Assembly: GCA_022606425.2 (NCBI GenBank) | Contig: JAHDVF020001468.1 | Span: forward strand, 1,860,001-1,924,000 | Reading direction: 5' to 3' | Length of the DNA: 64,000 nucleotides | DNA from: Lepidostoma basale | Lineage: Eukaryota > Arthropoda > Insecta > Trichoptera > Lepidostomatidae | Part shown: positions 23,301-35,300 of the stretch, in pieces | How positions within the stretch are numbered: the first letter of the stretch is position 1 | Layout: every line of letters begins with the position of its first letter | The notes under the pieces: generated by a model | Told to the model about the DNA's origin: nothing | Seen by the model: the letters and a program-made list of their open reading frames with translations, nothing else | Databases searched by the model: none | Program-made: the position numbers and the translations under genes

Positions 23301-26300
23301 CCATTAAATATGCGAACAGCGTTGCTTCTCTTCTTCAAGGTCTTCAATTGAAATTCGCGCAAGAGCACTGGCTACTTTGTTGCCGGGTGAGCCACTAAGT
23401 GAATCGGTAATCACCACCGTTGAGGTAAATGTATCGCTCGAAATCTCAAGGGCGCTGTAGAAAATGCTCTGTTTTATGAACTAGTTAAAAAATAAACATA
23501 TTTAGTATGAGGGCTGCACCTGACGCAGTCGATCAACCCTTCCTATCAGGAAAGGATAATTTGAAAAGGTGTGTTTTGAGTCTCGATCTGAAGATGTTAA
23601 TATGAAATAATCAAAAGATGTTAATATACATGATTTGTTGCAAATCAAACCCCTTAAATTCAGAAAATTTTACATAAATATTTGAAGATTATTTTTGTAT
23701 AGAATCATGTTTACCACCCCTGATCTGTATGTATATAAAGGACTAAGTTTACAATAGTGTCACCAGTCTGTCGATGCCAGCGAGCCTGGCGAAACCGGTC
23801 GCTGTCTAAATAAAGACAAAAGTAGAAGTAGTTAAAAAACATCGTTTTATTTAATTATTATTTAAAATGAACTTCCATCAAGAGATTTCAGTAAAATCAT
23901 TTGATTATCTCAAACCCTAGGATTGAAACTAAAAAAAAAAATGTCTCTCCTGTATAATAAATTTAGGAATAAAAATGAAAGAAAAATGTTTATTGAAAAA
24001 CAAAAATTTTGTCTTACAGAGGGTTGTCAATTTGATGACCTTCCTCTCACCATATCTCCGTCTGGCGTGGCCGTGCTGCCCGAAGCGCATCCCTCACGCT
24101 GGCGAGTTTGCGGTTCTGTCCGTTCACCCACCGCTGGGACGCGCTCCCGCTCTGTGTTGCTGCAACCGGCCCCACCACCAGCCATTGCTGCAACCAAAAC
24201 TAAAACATCAGACGACGGAGCGTGGTGCCTGTTTCTGCAGCCAGGAGTGTACCTTGCCAGTGTGGAGGTGTCTGAAGATGATCGGCAAGAGGGCATGCAG
24301 TATGTTTTTTTTTCATTTGCATGTAGACTAAATAATACAAGTTAATTTTTATATCGCTTAACATTGAACATTTATTTACTTACTAACCATCACGCCGTTT
24401 CCCCTGAGGGGTAGGCAGGAGGATGGACTACCATACTGCTCGGTCCTGACATACCTCTCTAGCTTCCTCTGCATTCATACATCGTAAAATGCAAGCTCGT
24501 TGATTTTTCTGACTTTGAATGTGGCCGTCATTCAGTATTTGATTAATTTGGTCAGGCCTTGCTTTCCTTGGTCTTCCATGGCTTCTCTTTCCACTCACCC
24601 TGCTTGTATACACATTTTTAACCATTCTTCTCTTGTCTATTCGTTCCATCATTTTTAATTTTACTTATGATGCAATCATCTGCCTTACATTTCGTCATTC
24701 GGTATTCTATCATGTATCGTTTTCTCACACATTATTCTCTATGAAGTCATTTTTACGGCATTTATCCTACTTTCATCCTTCTTTTGCCAGCTCCAAATTT
24801 CACTTCTATACATAAGGGTTGGCACTAGAACTCCATTATGTACTGCCATCTTCTGAACATATAATACTATGAATTTATTGAGGTATCATGTTTTTACTGG
24901 TTTTATCAAACCTGTTTGTTTAAATAATTCTTAACACATCAATCAGAAAAATTGGATGAATGTGGCTTGTTTATTTAAGAAGTATGTTTACAAAGGATGG
25001 ACAAATGGAGATGTTGGATGAAGGGTTGGGGTAGGCAACAAAGTAAATGGTGCGCTTAAAGTTGTCATTACAAATAAAAGTTTATCAAAAAAAGCTAAAA
25101 TGTTAAGGAGGCGAGAGAAGTATGTCAGGAAGGAATTGTGTGGCGGTCCATTCTTTCTGCGTACTTTACCAGGGAGATGCCATGATGATTAATAAGTTCA
25201 AAATCTACTGGTTATTTAAGTGTTGAATTACTATTTTTTCAGGTTTTTCCCAATCTCTCAAAAAGTGACGGTGGCATACAGCCCCCTGGACGGCATCACA
25301 TTCTCCCAACTGAAAGCTAGACTGAGCGGCTCCTTGCGCTGCATCAAGGACTCACAGCAGGCGGCCTGCCTCTCCACACTTCTCACCCTCCGCCCACTGT
25401 CTCTGGACGGGAGCTATATCGGACAACCTAGCACGGTGCAAGCTAAGGGTAAGCAATGATTAATTTTTATACCCCAATTCATTAGCCCATTTATTGTATT
25501 CTTCTTCTTATTCTTAATGTTGACCTTGTGGCTTATTTCTCGAGAGGTATTACTCTCCTGCGAGGTCGATTCCCAGCTGTCGATCTTTTTGGTGGTCTCT
25601 CCAGGGTTCGTCTACTTTGGAGTTGGTAGTGCAACACAATTAGTCTGCTGAATGCGGTCTCCTTGGAGTTCGACGTCTTTCATATTAGTGGAAGTACGTT
25701 CAGAAGAGAGATAATAAACTGATTTGATTGATTGATTGGAAAACACAATGTGAGGAAGTATAGATGGATCCATTTTTCTCACATGTGCATGCCAATGTCT
25801 TCTCCTTTGCCTCCCCCCCATCTAAAGACATCTTGGACTCTTATCATTATTTCATTCCGTATTCAGTCACACAGTGTCTTGCCAGATATGTTCCTTTATT
25901 TCTTACACACTGACCCCGTTTTCTTGTGATAATAATAATTCATAGATAATACATTTTCAAATTGAGTATTTTAACAGGTTGATTTAGGCCTTCCTAAAGG
26001 CCTTACCAGGATCTTGATTGCTCCTCTATCTGGCTCGGCATACATAACCAACCACACTAGGCGACTGGCTCTCACAGTATTTGTTATATGAGGCTGCTTG
26101 GTCATTTTGCTTATCTCTTGATCGCGAATAATACGATACTCATGCAATAGTTGAAGGCATAACGCAAAGAGCTACCAATGAACAGTGCTGGTCAATGCAG
26201 GACTCCATCTGGAGATACCTATCTTAAATCAAGAAGTTGCAGGTTCAAAAAAAAAATTTTCATTAAAATTTGTTTCTTTCACTGTAAAGAATTGTTGTTA

Positions 26301-29300
26301 CTTATATAGGGTATTTCAATAGGGACGCTCCATTCATACTTACTCTTGCAGAATGTCCATGGTAGCGTGCGCTGTGTATCCATGCATGAAGTGCCGTCCT
26401 GTGTAGCCGGAAACATGTCTAGTCAGTATCCATATCGCCCAGTTTTGGCAATACCGATTTCGTTTAGAAAGAAGTACGTACCGATGATTCCACCGTATCA
26501 AAATTCACGCCAAACAGTGACTAATTTGGTGCTGGTGTATCTCGTGTGGATAAGTATCGTCCCAAATCTGATAATTTGGTTTTTCACAGATTAATTCATC
26601 AAAAAACGGGCTTCCAGAGTCCTCGTCGTTAAAGAAGAAATTGGGGCTGGAACGGAGTACTGATTATAAAATGTAATGGTTTGCACACATTGTTCAACGC
26701 TATAACATTCCATGGTGATTTGTCATACACTACTGAATAATTCACAACAAATATAACAGATGTTGCTTTAACAACATGACCGCTATAACATAATAAACTT
26801 CGAGCGTTCCTAATGAAAAACCCTATACAGTGGACCCCCGGTAATCCGGCCCCTGTCTAATCCGGTGCCCCCTGTAATCCGACATGCCTATTATCACTGA
26901 TGTAGGTAATGCATGATTGAACAGGTTGCAACTTGTGAACCAAAAATTGATGAATATTTTCATGCTTCATAAATTGATTGGTTCATATTATGATTTTTAT
27001 GCATAGTTTTTGATTATTTTAGTATGTACATTTGTTTGTACACAATTATTTCCTAATTTAAAGTTTAATTATTATTTTTTGTAAGATCTTTAGCATTAAT
27101 GACATTAATTTTATAATAAAACGTAAGCTCTCTATTGTGTGTTTAATTTACTAAATTCGACATACATATGTAGTATGATTTTTAGTTCAGATAGAATCTT
27201 ATGTTTTTGATCTGTAATTTGTCGGATTACAAGGTACTCTTTTTCAAAAAATTCTGGAATATAGGGGGGTCTTAGTCAGTACTCTATAATCCGACAAATT
27301 CGATAGTCCGACACTGCCCTGCAAAACGTTTGTCGGATTACCAGTGTTCCGCTGTATATCAGCAGTATTTATGATACGTTTCATGTTGATAACTTAAAAA
27401 ATTTACAGATGGAAAGTATGCATTCACGGAAGTTTTACCTGGGAGCTATGAAGTCTCGGTGCCCACGGAGAGTATTTGCTGGGCTTCGGCCAAACATAAC
27501 ATTGCCGTCACTTCGGCGGAAGCTACTGTTCCAGAATTTGTAAACACCGGATATTCCGTGTCATTTGCAATGTCTCACAAATCTGAAGTAAGTATGAAAC
27601 TTGAAAAATTGTGTAACTTTGGATTTTCAGAATTTTTCACATTTTGTCATATGTACTGTCACACTTGTGGTTCAATCAGAAATTGATGCATCTACAATGC
27701 AATTTGTATTCTCTAAACCTCCACCTTTATAATATTTGAATGACAGTCTTCATGGTAGAGTAGCAACAGCTATGACTGCGACACCGAAAGTCCTGGGTTT
27801 TGATTCCTGGCATGGAATCAATACCTGGGTGGCAGTGTGTAAAAAATACTCACTCGGTCTTTGACAGTAAAAAATGGTGATAGACTAGCTACCTATCACA
27901 TGTCATGAGAATCAATAGCTTAAAAAACATTGTGTCCAGTAATTGGATTCTAATAACCTAGGCCCAAGTGGCATCTCAAGAACCAGCAAAGATGTTGATA
28001 GAGTGTGCTGTAAGCCAATACCTAAGATTGAAACTTAAAAATAAAGATAAACCTGATGTGTATGTACTGATTGACGACCTTCCTGGCCGAGTGTTAAGTG
28101 CAATGACTGTAACAGCGAAGATCTCGGGTTCTATTCCCGGCGATGGCAGTGTGATTGTAGGATTCATAGATATCCATGTAGGATAGATTAGCTACCTATC
28201 ACATTTTAGGAGATTTGTCTCGCGCTGTAATGATGTATAGAGCAATTCAACATGATAATAATAATACGAAACTAAGATACATATTTCTTCTATGTTCGCC
28301 ATACTTTGTGTTGTAGATGTTTTATATTTTTCTTTTTCTTTTTTTATATACTTTGTATACATCACTAACTTTAAAAAAAATCCAAATTAAATATCAGACA
28401 TGTTTCGAACAACCCGGTCCTTCCTCAGTGAAATTATAAAGATATTCAAAATATTATAAAATTGTTTAAACAAGTTAGTGTTCTGTACAAAGTATATAAA
28501 AAAGAAATATATAAGATAAATATTATTTGATATTTGTATTCAACTCTTTTTGTTTCTCCAAACTGAGGTACTATATTGTACTTATAATGTATTATTTTTC
28601 ATTCTCAGGTTCAATACACAACTGGTACGAACATCGGTATAATGGATGTACAGGCGGGAATATCCCAGCACTGCCTACCTTCAGCCGGAGAGTATGTTTT
28701 TACTCCTAAAGGCTGTCATGTGTATGAACCCGCCACCATTACACACAGCACGAGACAAGCTAATAAAGTATGTTTGCATTCTTATTATATTTATTGTAAC
28801 TTTAAAACTTTCGAGAATTACAGATATTTTAAATTTCCAAGGTATTTTCTATTCTATTTAAGTCACATTAATTTAAAAAAAATCTGTTTTACATTGGTGT
28901 GTAATGTCTGTATCTGTTTTTCGCTCTCTTCATCTTCTTCTGCTGGTGCCATGCCAAGTCCCCCCAATATTGCAGTGGATGCAATCAGTGTTGTGTCATC
29001 TGCGTATCTTAAGTTATTAATTCTTGTTCCACCAAAGGATATGCCGTGCACTCACCTCTCCAAGGACATAAATTATTAAATGTTTAAATTTGGAACAGTG
29101 TTATTTGTACGTATCACAATTTATTTTTATGAGTTTGTTGCGACAGCTGTTTTGCCAACCTTGTTTTGCCAACATCTGATGATTGCAACATATGTTGGCA
29201 AAGCAGCTGTTGCGACAAACATATAAAAATAAATTGTGATACGTACAAATAATAGTGTTTTAAATTTAAACATTTAATATTTTATGTTAAATTTTGTTAG

Positions 29301-32300
29301 ATTATTTAATTTTTTTATTTTACTTGCTGTTATTTCTTTAGTTTTTTACTTTGTTTCTAATGTTTTATTGCATCTGATTATTGTATCTACCAATTATATA
29401 AGTGCCTTTGTGGCTTATATAAATAAATAAATAAACCTGCATTCTCTCCTTGTACCCAAACGCATGATCAATAGTCAACCCTTTTAATTTCTTTTTTGCT
29501 TTTCTTTTTTTGCTACAGATGATTGTCATCAATGCTGTGTCTCATTCAGTTGGCATAACGGTTTTCTCTGACGAGGCAGTTGATGATCTCACACTGAAGA
29601 TTGGGCGCGACCCGGTGGAGGTTGTTGGTCCTCTCCAGCCACTTGCGGTGAAACAAGACGGTATGTTCGTCTACCAACACACCGTTATGTTGGCGCAGGT
29701 GAGATTTTTGTACATCGTTGGTTTATAAAAATATCACATAAAATATAAATAACTATATCTGATTGCTGGCGTCATACAAATTAACCTAATTGTTATTATT
29801 ATTACTATAAAACATATTTTATCGAAAATAATCAATCAATCAAATAAGTTTATTTTTTCAAAATATATCAAACAAAATTAAGGTTTAAGGCATCTATTGA
29901 GTACAGGTAAAATATAATATATAATACCAGGAACGTATGAATGATGGTTTGACTTTAATAAGACAACATTCTCTCTTAAGTCAAGAGCATTTGTCCGAAA
30001 TTGTGTGATAAATACTTTCTGTGTGATAAATAGTTCATTTTCCTCGTATAAACAAACAAGAGAGTAAGAGAGTGCATATCCAGTAAACAGTATGACCGCT
30101 ATCTCTTTCTCACATGAAAAATTAAATATGTAATTTATTATGTATCATTTTTTATTTTTTACAGATTTTTTTTATTTACATTTGTTTGTAGTATTTTGAA
30201 TATTCTCACTAACTAACTAACCATCACACTGTATCTCCAAAGGGGTAGGCAGAAATAATGGACTGCTACACTTCAACCGATGCGGCACTACATCCTTCTC
30301 TTTTTGCCCCCGCGGGAGACGCGGTGTGATGGGTTGCCAACCTCATCGCCACCAATAGGCATCTCCCGCGCACACTTTGATCGTCCAACATCCACAAAAT
30401 AAATCTAATACAAATAATATAAAATATAATAACAAAATAAAAATAATATAACACATAATGTTCAGATAGTGCACATGTTGGCTGGACTATCCGGAATATT
30501 CTCTTTAATATAATTGTATTAATTGCTTTATTTTAGGGTGCAACAGTTTTGGTGACTCCTATTTCTGGCAAGCTACTGTTCAGTCCATCCGGATCTCACT
30601 ACCTCGGAGGTGCTCCTGGAGGGAACTGTGTGGAGTCTGGGTTGCAGTTCACAGCGGCCAGGGGCACGGTTCTATCAGGACAGGTGGATCCCCCAATTGG
30701 TGGTGTTGTCATCACATTAACTGGAGGTATGCTCTATTATATCTCGTACATACCCATCTTCTTCTTCTTCTTCTCATGCCATGTCTTCCTTGGCCTTTCT
30801 TGACTTCTTTTTCCATTCACACTACTTGTATATATCTTTTTAACCATTAATATAAGTACATATTTATTTATTGGGTGTTAACGTAAGTTATGTCAGTTTT
30901 TTTCCAAATGAAGAGAACAATAGGACAAAATAAAATAAAATTACAACACGTTTATCATTAATGCATTCTCCTTCTTATTTTTAATTTATTTTATCTTCTA
31001 TCCTTCATTAATTTCATCTGCTCAGCTAATTCTACTGTGGTTTGAAGAGTAGCTTCCTGTTGTTTAATTTAATATGGTTTAAGTGGTCTTGATCGAAGTT
31101 AACTAACCGTCTTGAAAGCTCCATGTCTTTCAGGTTGAAATTACCATCTTTGAAATGCAAAAACCATCGGCGAGCTGTCCTTTCATTCATACCATCTTCA
31201 CCGTCCACTTTGCAAATATCGCAGCAGCTTTGGCAGCCTAATACCCTCGATTGATCGCAAACAGAAAGAGATGTCAAAAATGCTCATTTTCATCTACTTG
31301 ATATTCCATTTTGAAGGCTTGTAATTAAATAAAATAATATATAACGTAAAAATAAACACAACATCTTGTAGATCTGAGAATTTTCTTTCGAATGACATAT
31401 AACCTTTACCATTTTGTTTTACTTTTTATTTGACAAACAACGCTGTTCATGTTCTACTTTTTATTTTTATTAAATTTCTTTATACAATCAAATATTAAAC
31501 ACAACAATGTTTCGGAGGTGACCTGTGTCAGATGTAAATATATAACTGTTATATATTTAAACCTGACGATGGAGGTCATCTCCGAAACATTGTCGTGTTT
31601 GGTATTTTTACTGTAAAAAAGATATTTAATAAAATAAAAAGTGGAACATAAACATCGTTGGTTTTCAATTCCTAAGTTTTTACAATGGAATTCCACATTG
31701 CTAACGCCAAAACTTTCAATAAATTGTTTTACTTTTGGTGCTCATTATTAAATTTGAAAAAAAAAGCTGACACAACTTATACTAACCCCTAATACATATA
31801 TTTATTAATACAAACATTTGAAAATGTTAATTCATATATGCTTGGGCTAAATAAATCACAATTACATTCCCCAATGTTTGTACGTAATTTAAAAAAATTA
31901 TAATTTGTGTTTTACAAGTAATTGTGATATATTTAGGAGACACGGATGAGGTCCAGACGACCTCAGCCGACGGCAAATATCACTTTGGGCCTCTCGACGC
32001 TTCCCTCGAGTATTCACTTGTGGCCGAAAAGGAGTCCTACGTGATGACAGGACCGGACAACCGGGGAAATTTCAAAGCGCAGAAACTGGCCGAGATCATC
32101 GTCAACATTGTGGACTCGGCCAACAATGAACCCCTGCAGGTTTGATTGAAAGGGAATATTATTATATCATAAGTTTTATATTTTGATGTTATATACCAGA
32201 AAAGGAGATCTCTTAAAATAAACGTACAGTAAAACCCCTATTTTATGTTTTTTAAAAGACTGAGAATAAAACGTAAATGGAAGGAAAATGTAAATGAGGG

Positions 32301-35300
32301 GGAGTATTGAAATAAACATTAATTTTTTTTAAATCACGTAGATTAGTTTGCGAAATGCATGCCAAAAAACCAAACGAAAGTGATTAAAACAGGAAGAAAA
32401 TATTGTACTGAACTTAACGAAAAAAACAAAACAAAAAACGTAAGAACTTAATGTAAATGATGATCGCGAATAATATCAAAAAGAACAAAGCATTGTAAAT
32501 CGAGTCGAAAACCGAATGACAGATGCCGAATGTCGGCTAATCACCATGGCTGCGCGGTGTATGTCGGCCAATCACCACGTTGCGCGCCGTATGCCGACCA
32601 ATCACAATGTCGCTCGCCGACGAATCACGTTTCTACTGCACCGACTCACTGTCAAGCGCGCGTAACTCGCATATTTTGAATATTTTAGATGTAAATTGCG
32701 GGTGATAAAATGTACTTAAATATATCGGGACTGAAAAAGTTAAACGCAATTGGCCGGAAAACGTTAAATACGGGGACATAAAATCCAGGTTAAACTATAT
32801 ATTATTTTCGTTATGGTAATTAAATTAGTATAATAAAAACAAATGTTTTATTAAAAATATAAGTTCATACAGTTGTAGATTAAATAATAATATAATGTTT
32901 TAGAGTGCCCTGGTGTCTGTGTCCGGGGGTGCGTCCTACCGCCGCAACCTGGCCACTGGAGTTGAGGGGCGCCTCTCCTTCCCCTCGCTGGCTCCCGGTG
33001 AATACTACCTCAAGCCGCTCATGAAGGAGTACAAGTTTTCTCCGCCGCATCGTATCATCCCCGTCAAGGAGGGGGAGCAGTACACCGTCACCTTGAGGTC
33101 AGTCAGATCATTATGGATCAGCACTTTGAAATTGGATTATAACCAACTGGTTGGTGGAAGGGCACGCTAACACCTAAGTCATATTTGGACAGTTGAGAAC
33201 AGTGGTGAAATTTCTCATATAACGTAAGGTGAAATTTTCAATTTAAATTACCAAGCTCTTCGATTCTGACAAATATTTTTTTTTTGTCAAATTTCATGTC
33301 AATATCTGCGTTTGTCCAATAGTTATGCACATGTTATATGAACAATGAAAAGTTACTTTACCGATTTTAACAATGTCTGATTTTGTTGAGCAAAGAATTG
33401 TTTGTGGAGTGAAATTTCTGCTGCAGAAATGTTGAGAATGTTGCAGAAGGCCTTTGATGATCAGGTTATGTCACCAAAAAATGTTTACATGTGGTACACA
33501 TTTCAAAGAAGGCAGAGAAGGCATTGAAATGCCTTCTTTGCCTTCTTTGAAATGTTACAAAATGCCACAAAAATATCTCTGGGCAGGGTCGCGTTGACAA
33601 GTCTATGAAACAATACTCAAATGCCAAAAATTCAACTCATATCGTTCCACAACCATTGTATTCGACTGATCTAGCACCGTGTGACTTCTGGCTATTCCAT
33701 AAGCTTAAGAGACAGCTCCGGGGATACCGCTTTAACACGATTGAAGAGATAAAAACCAGATGGCTGCACGCTTTAAAGATCATTCCGAAAATCTACTTTA
33801 ACAATTATTTCGAGGATTGGAAAAAACGTTGACATATGTGGATTGTATTGGGAGGGGAGTTCTTTGAAGGCGAAATATATTTAGAAGAATATATTTAGGA
33901 GATGCCTATTGGTGGCGATGAGGTTCGCAACCCATCACACGGCATCTCTCGCGGGGCGAAAATAGAAGGATGGAGTGCCACATCGGTTAAAGTATGGCAG
34001 TCCATTCTTTCTGCCTACCCTTTCGGAGAGACGGCGTGATGGTTAGTTAGTTCTTCTTCTTCTTTTTGTCTTGTCACACCTCCGTGGCCTCAAGGAACCT
34101 TCTCCACCCGACTCTATCGCATGCCTGATGCCTAACATCATCCCAAGTGAGGTCTGTTGCCTTAACCTCGTTCTGCAGGGCTCTTCTCCAGGTGGCTCTA
34201 GGTCTGCCTCGCTTTCTCTTTCCCCCCATAGGGGACCTGTGTAGTGCGCCCTGAGCGATGCAGGGTTAGTTAGTTTTGAATAAATAAATATTTTAAAAGT
34301 TAGAAACAATTTCACCTTATTTTTTTATCACAGGGGTATTAACTTCGCTCAAAAGTTAAAAAGTTTTTTCTTGAAATTGGTTGATCATTGCACTTTCTTA
34401 CTTTGACAATTGATGATTATTAGGGGTTACTACAATCCTGCAAAATCCCATCCCGAAGTCAGTTTTCCATGTCGTGTTCTCCCCTTGTAAGGAGAGAGAT
34501 TAAATTACCCAAATAGATGAGAATCTCTTGTTTATGACATGTACAAAGTGTGTTTTTTCTTCATATTACTATTTAGTGGTGTCCGTGTGGCTTGTTCCGG
34601 TGTGGGCCACGTGTTGACTCTTGGAGGAAGTGGGGTGGGCGCGACAGGGGTGGTGGCAGAGCCGGTGCCGGGGGCTGACACGAGCCGCTGCGCCGCGGAG
34701 GAGGGGGTCACGGAGCGTGACTCGGGAGCCTTCCGGGTCAGGGGTCTCCTTAGGGGCTGCTCATACCGGGTGAGGCTAAAGGCGCCCAAGGAATCGGGGA
34801 TCACCCATGTTATACCGCCGTACATTCAAGTGGAGGTCAGTGGGGTTTTAATAGATTATTTTTCCTAAATTACTAATCATGACGCCGTTTCCGTGTAGGG
34901 GTAGGTAGGCAGGATAGAACGCCACACTGCTCTTTCCTGAGATTGAGAACTTCCTTAATCTCAGGAAAGAGCGCAAAATTCATAGATCATAACACGCATA
35001 TTAGTTGATTTTTTCGGCTTCTAACGTAGCCTCCTTTTAGTTTAATCTTTAACCGCCTAGCTGCAGGTAACTTTCTGAGAAATGTGCCAAAAAATCATCT
35101 TTTTTATTAATTCAATTTAATTGTATATATATTAAAATTATCATACTTGCGAAGGCTTGTACTCAAGTGTTGTTGACACACGTGCGTATTCCTAACGGTT
35201 TGTACATTTTAGGTACATTAATTTTTCTCAAACGCGTACGTGACACGGGATAGCGCAGAATGGTACAGTCAAAGTGTGCGTATCATGTACGTTTATATGC

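Noticed and set aside
23975..24331. 118-codon + strand frame overlapping NOMO exon 6
   Set aside because: It is the alternative frame of a GC-rich exon; the frame used by NOMO joins exons 5 and 7 in phase and matches the family.
34532..34825. 97-codon open frame on the - strand
   Set aside because: It lies wholly antisense to NOMO exon 14, where high GC removes stop codons. No motif.
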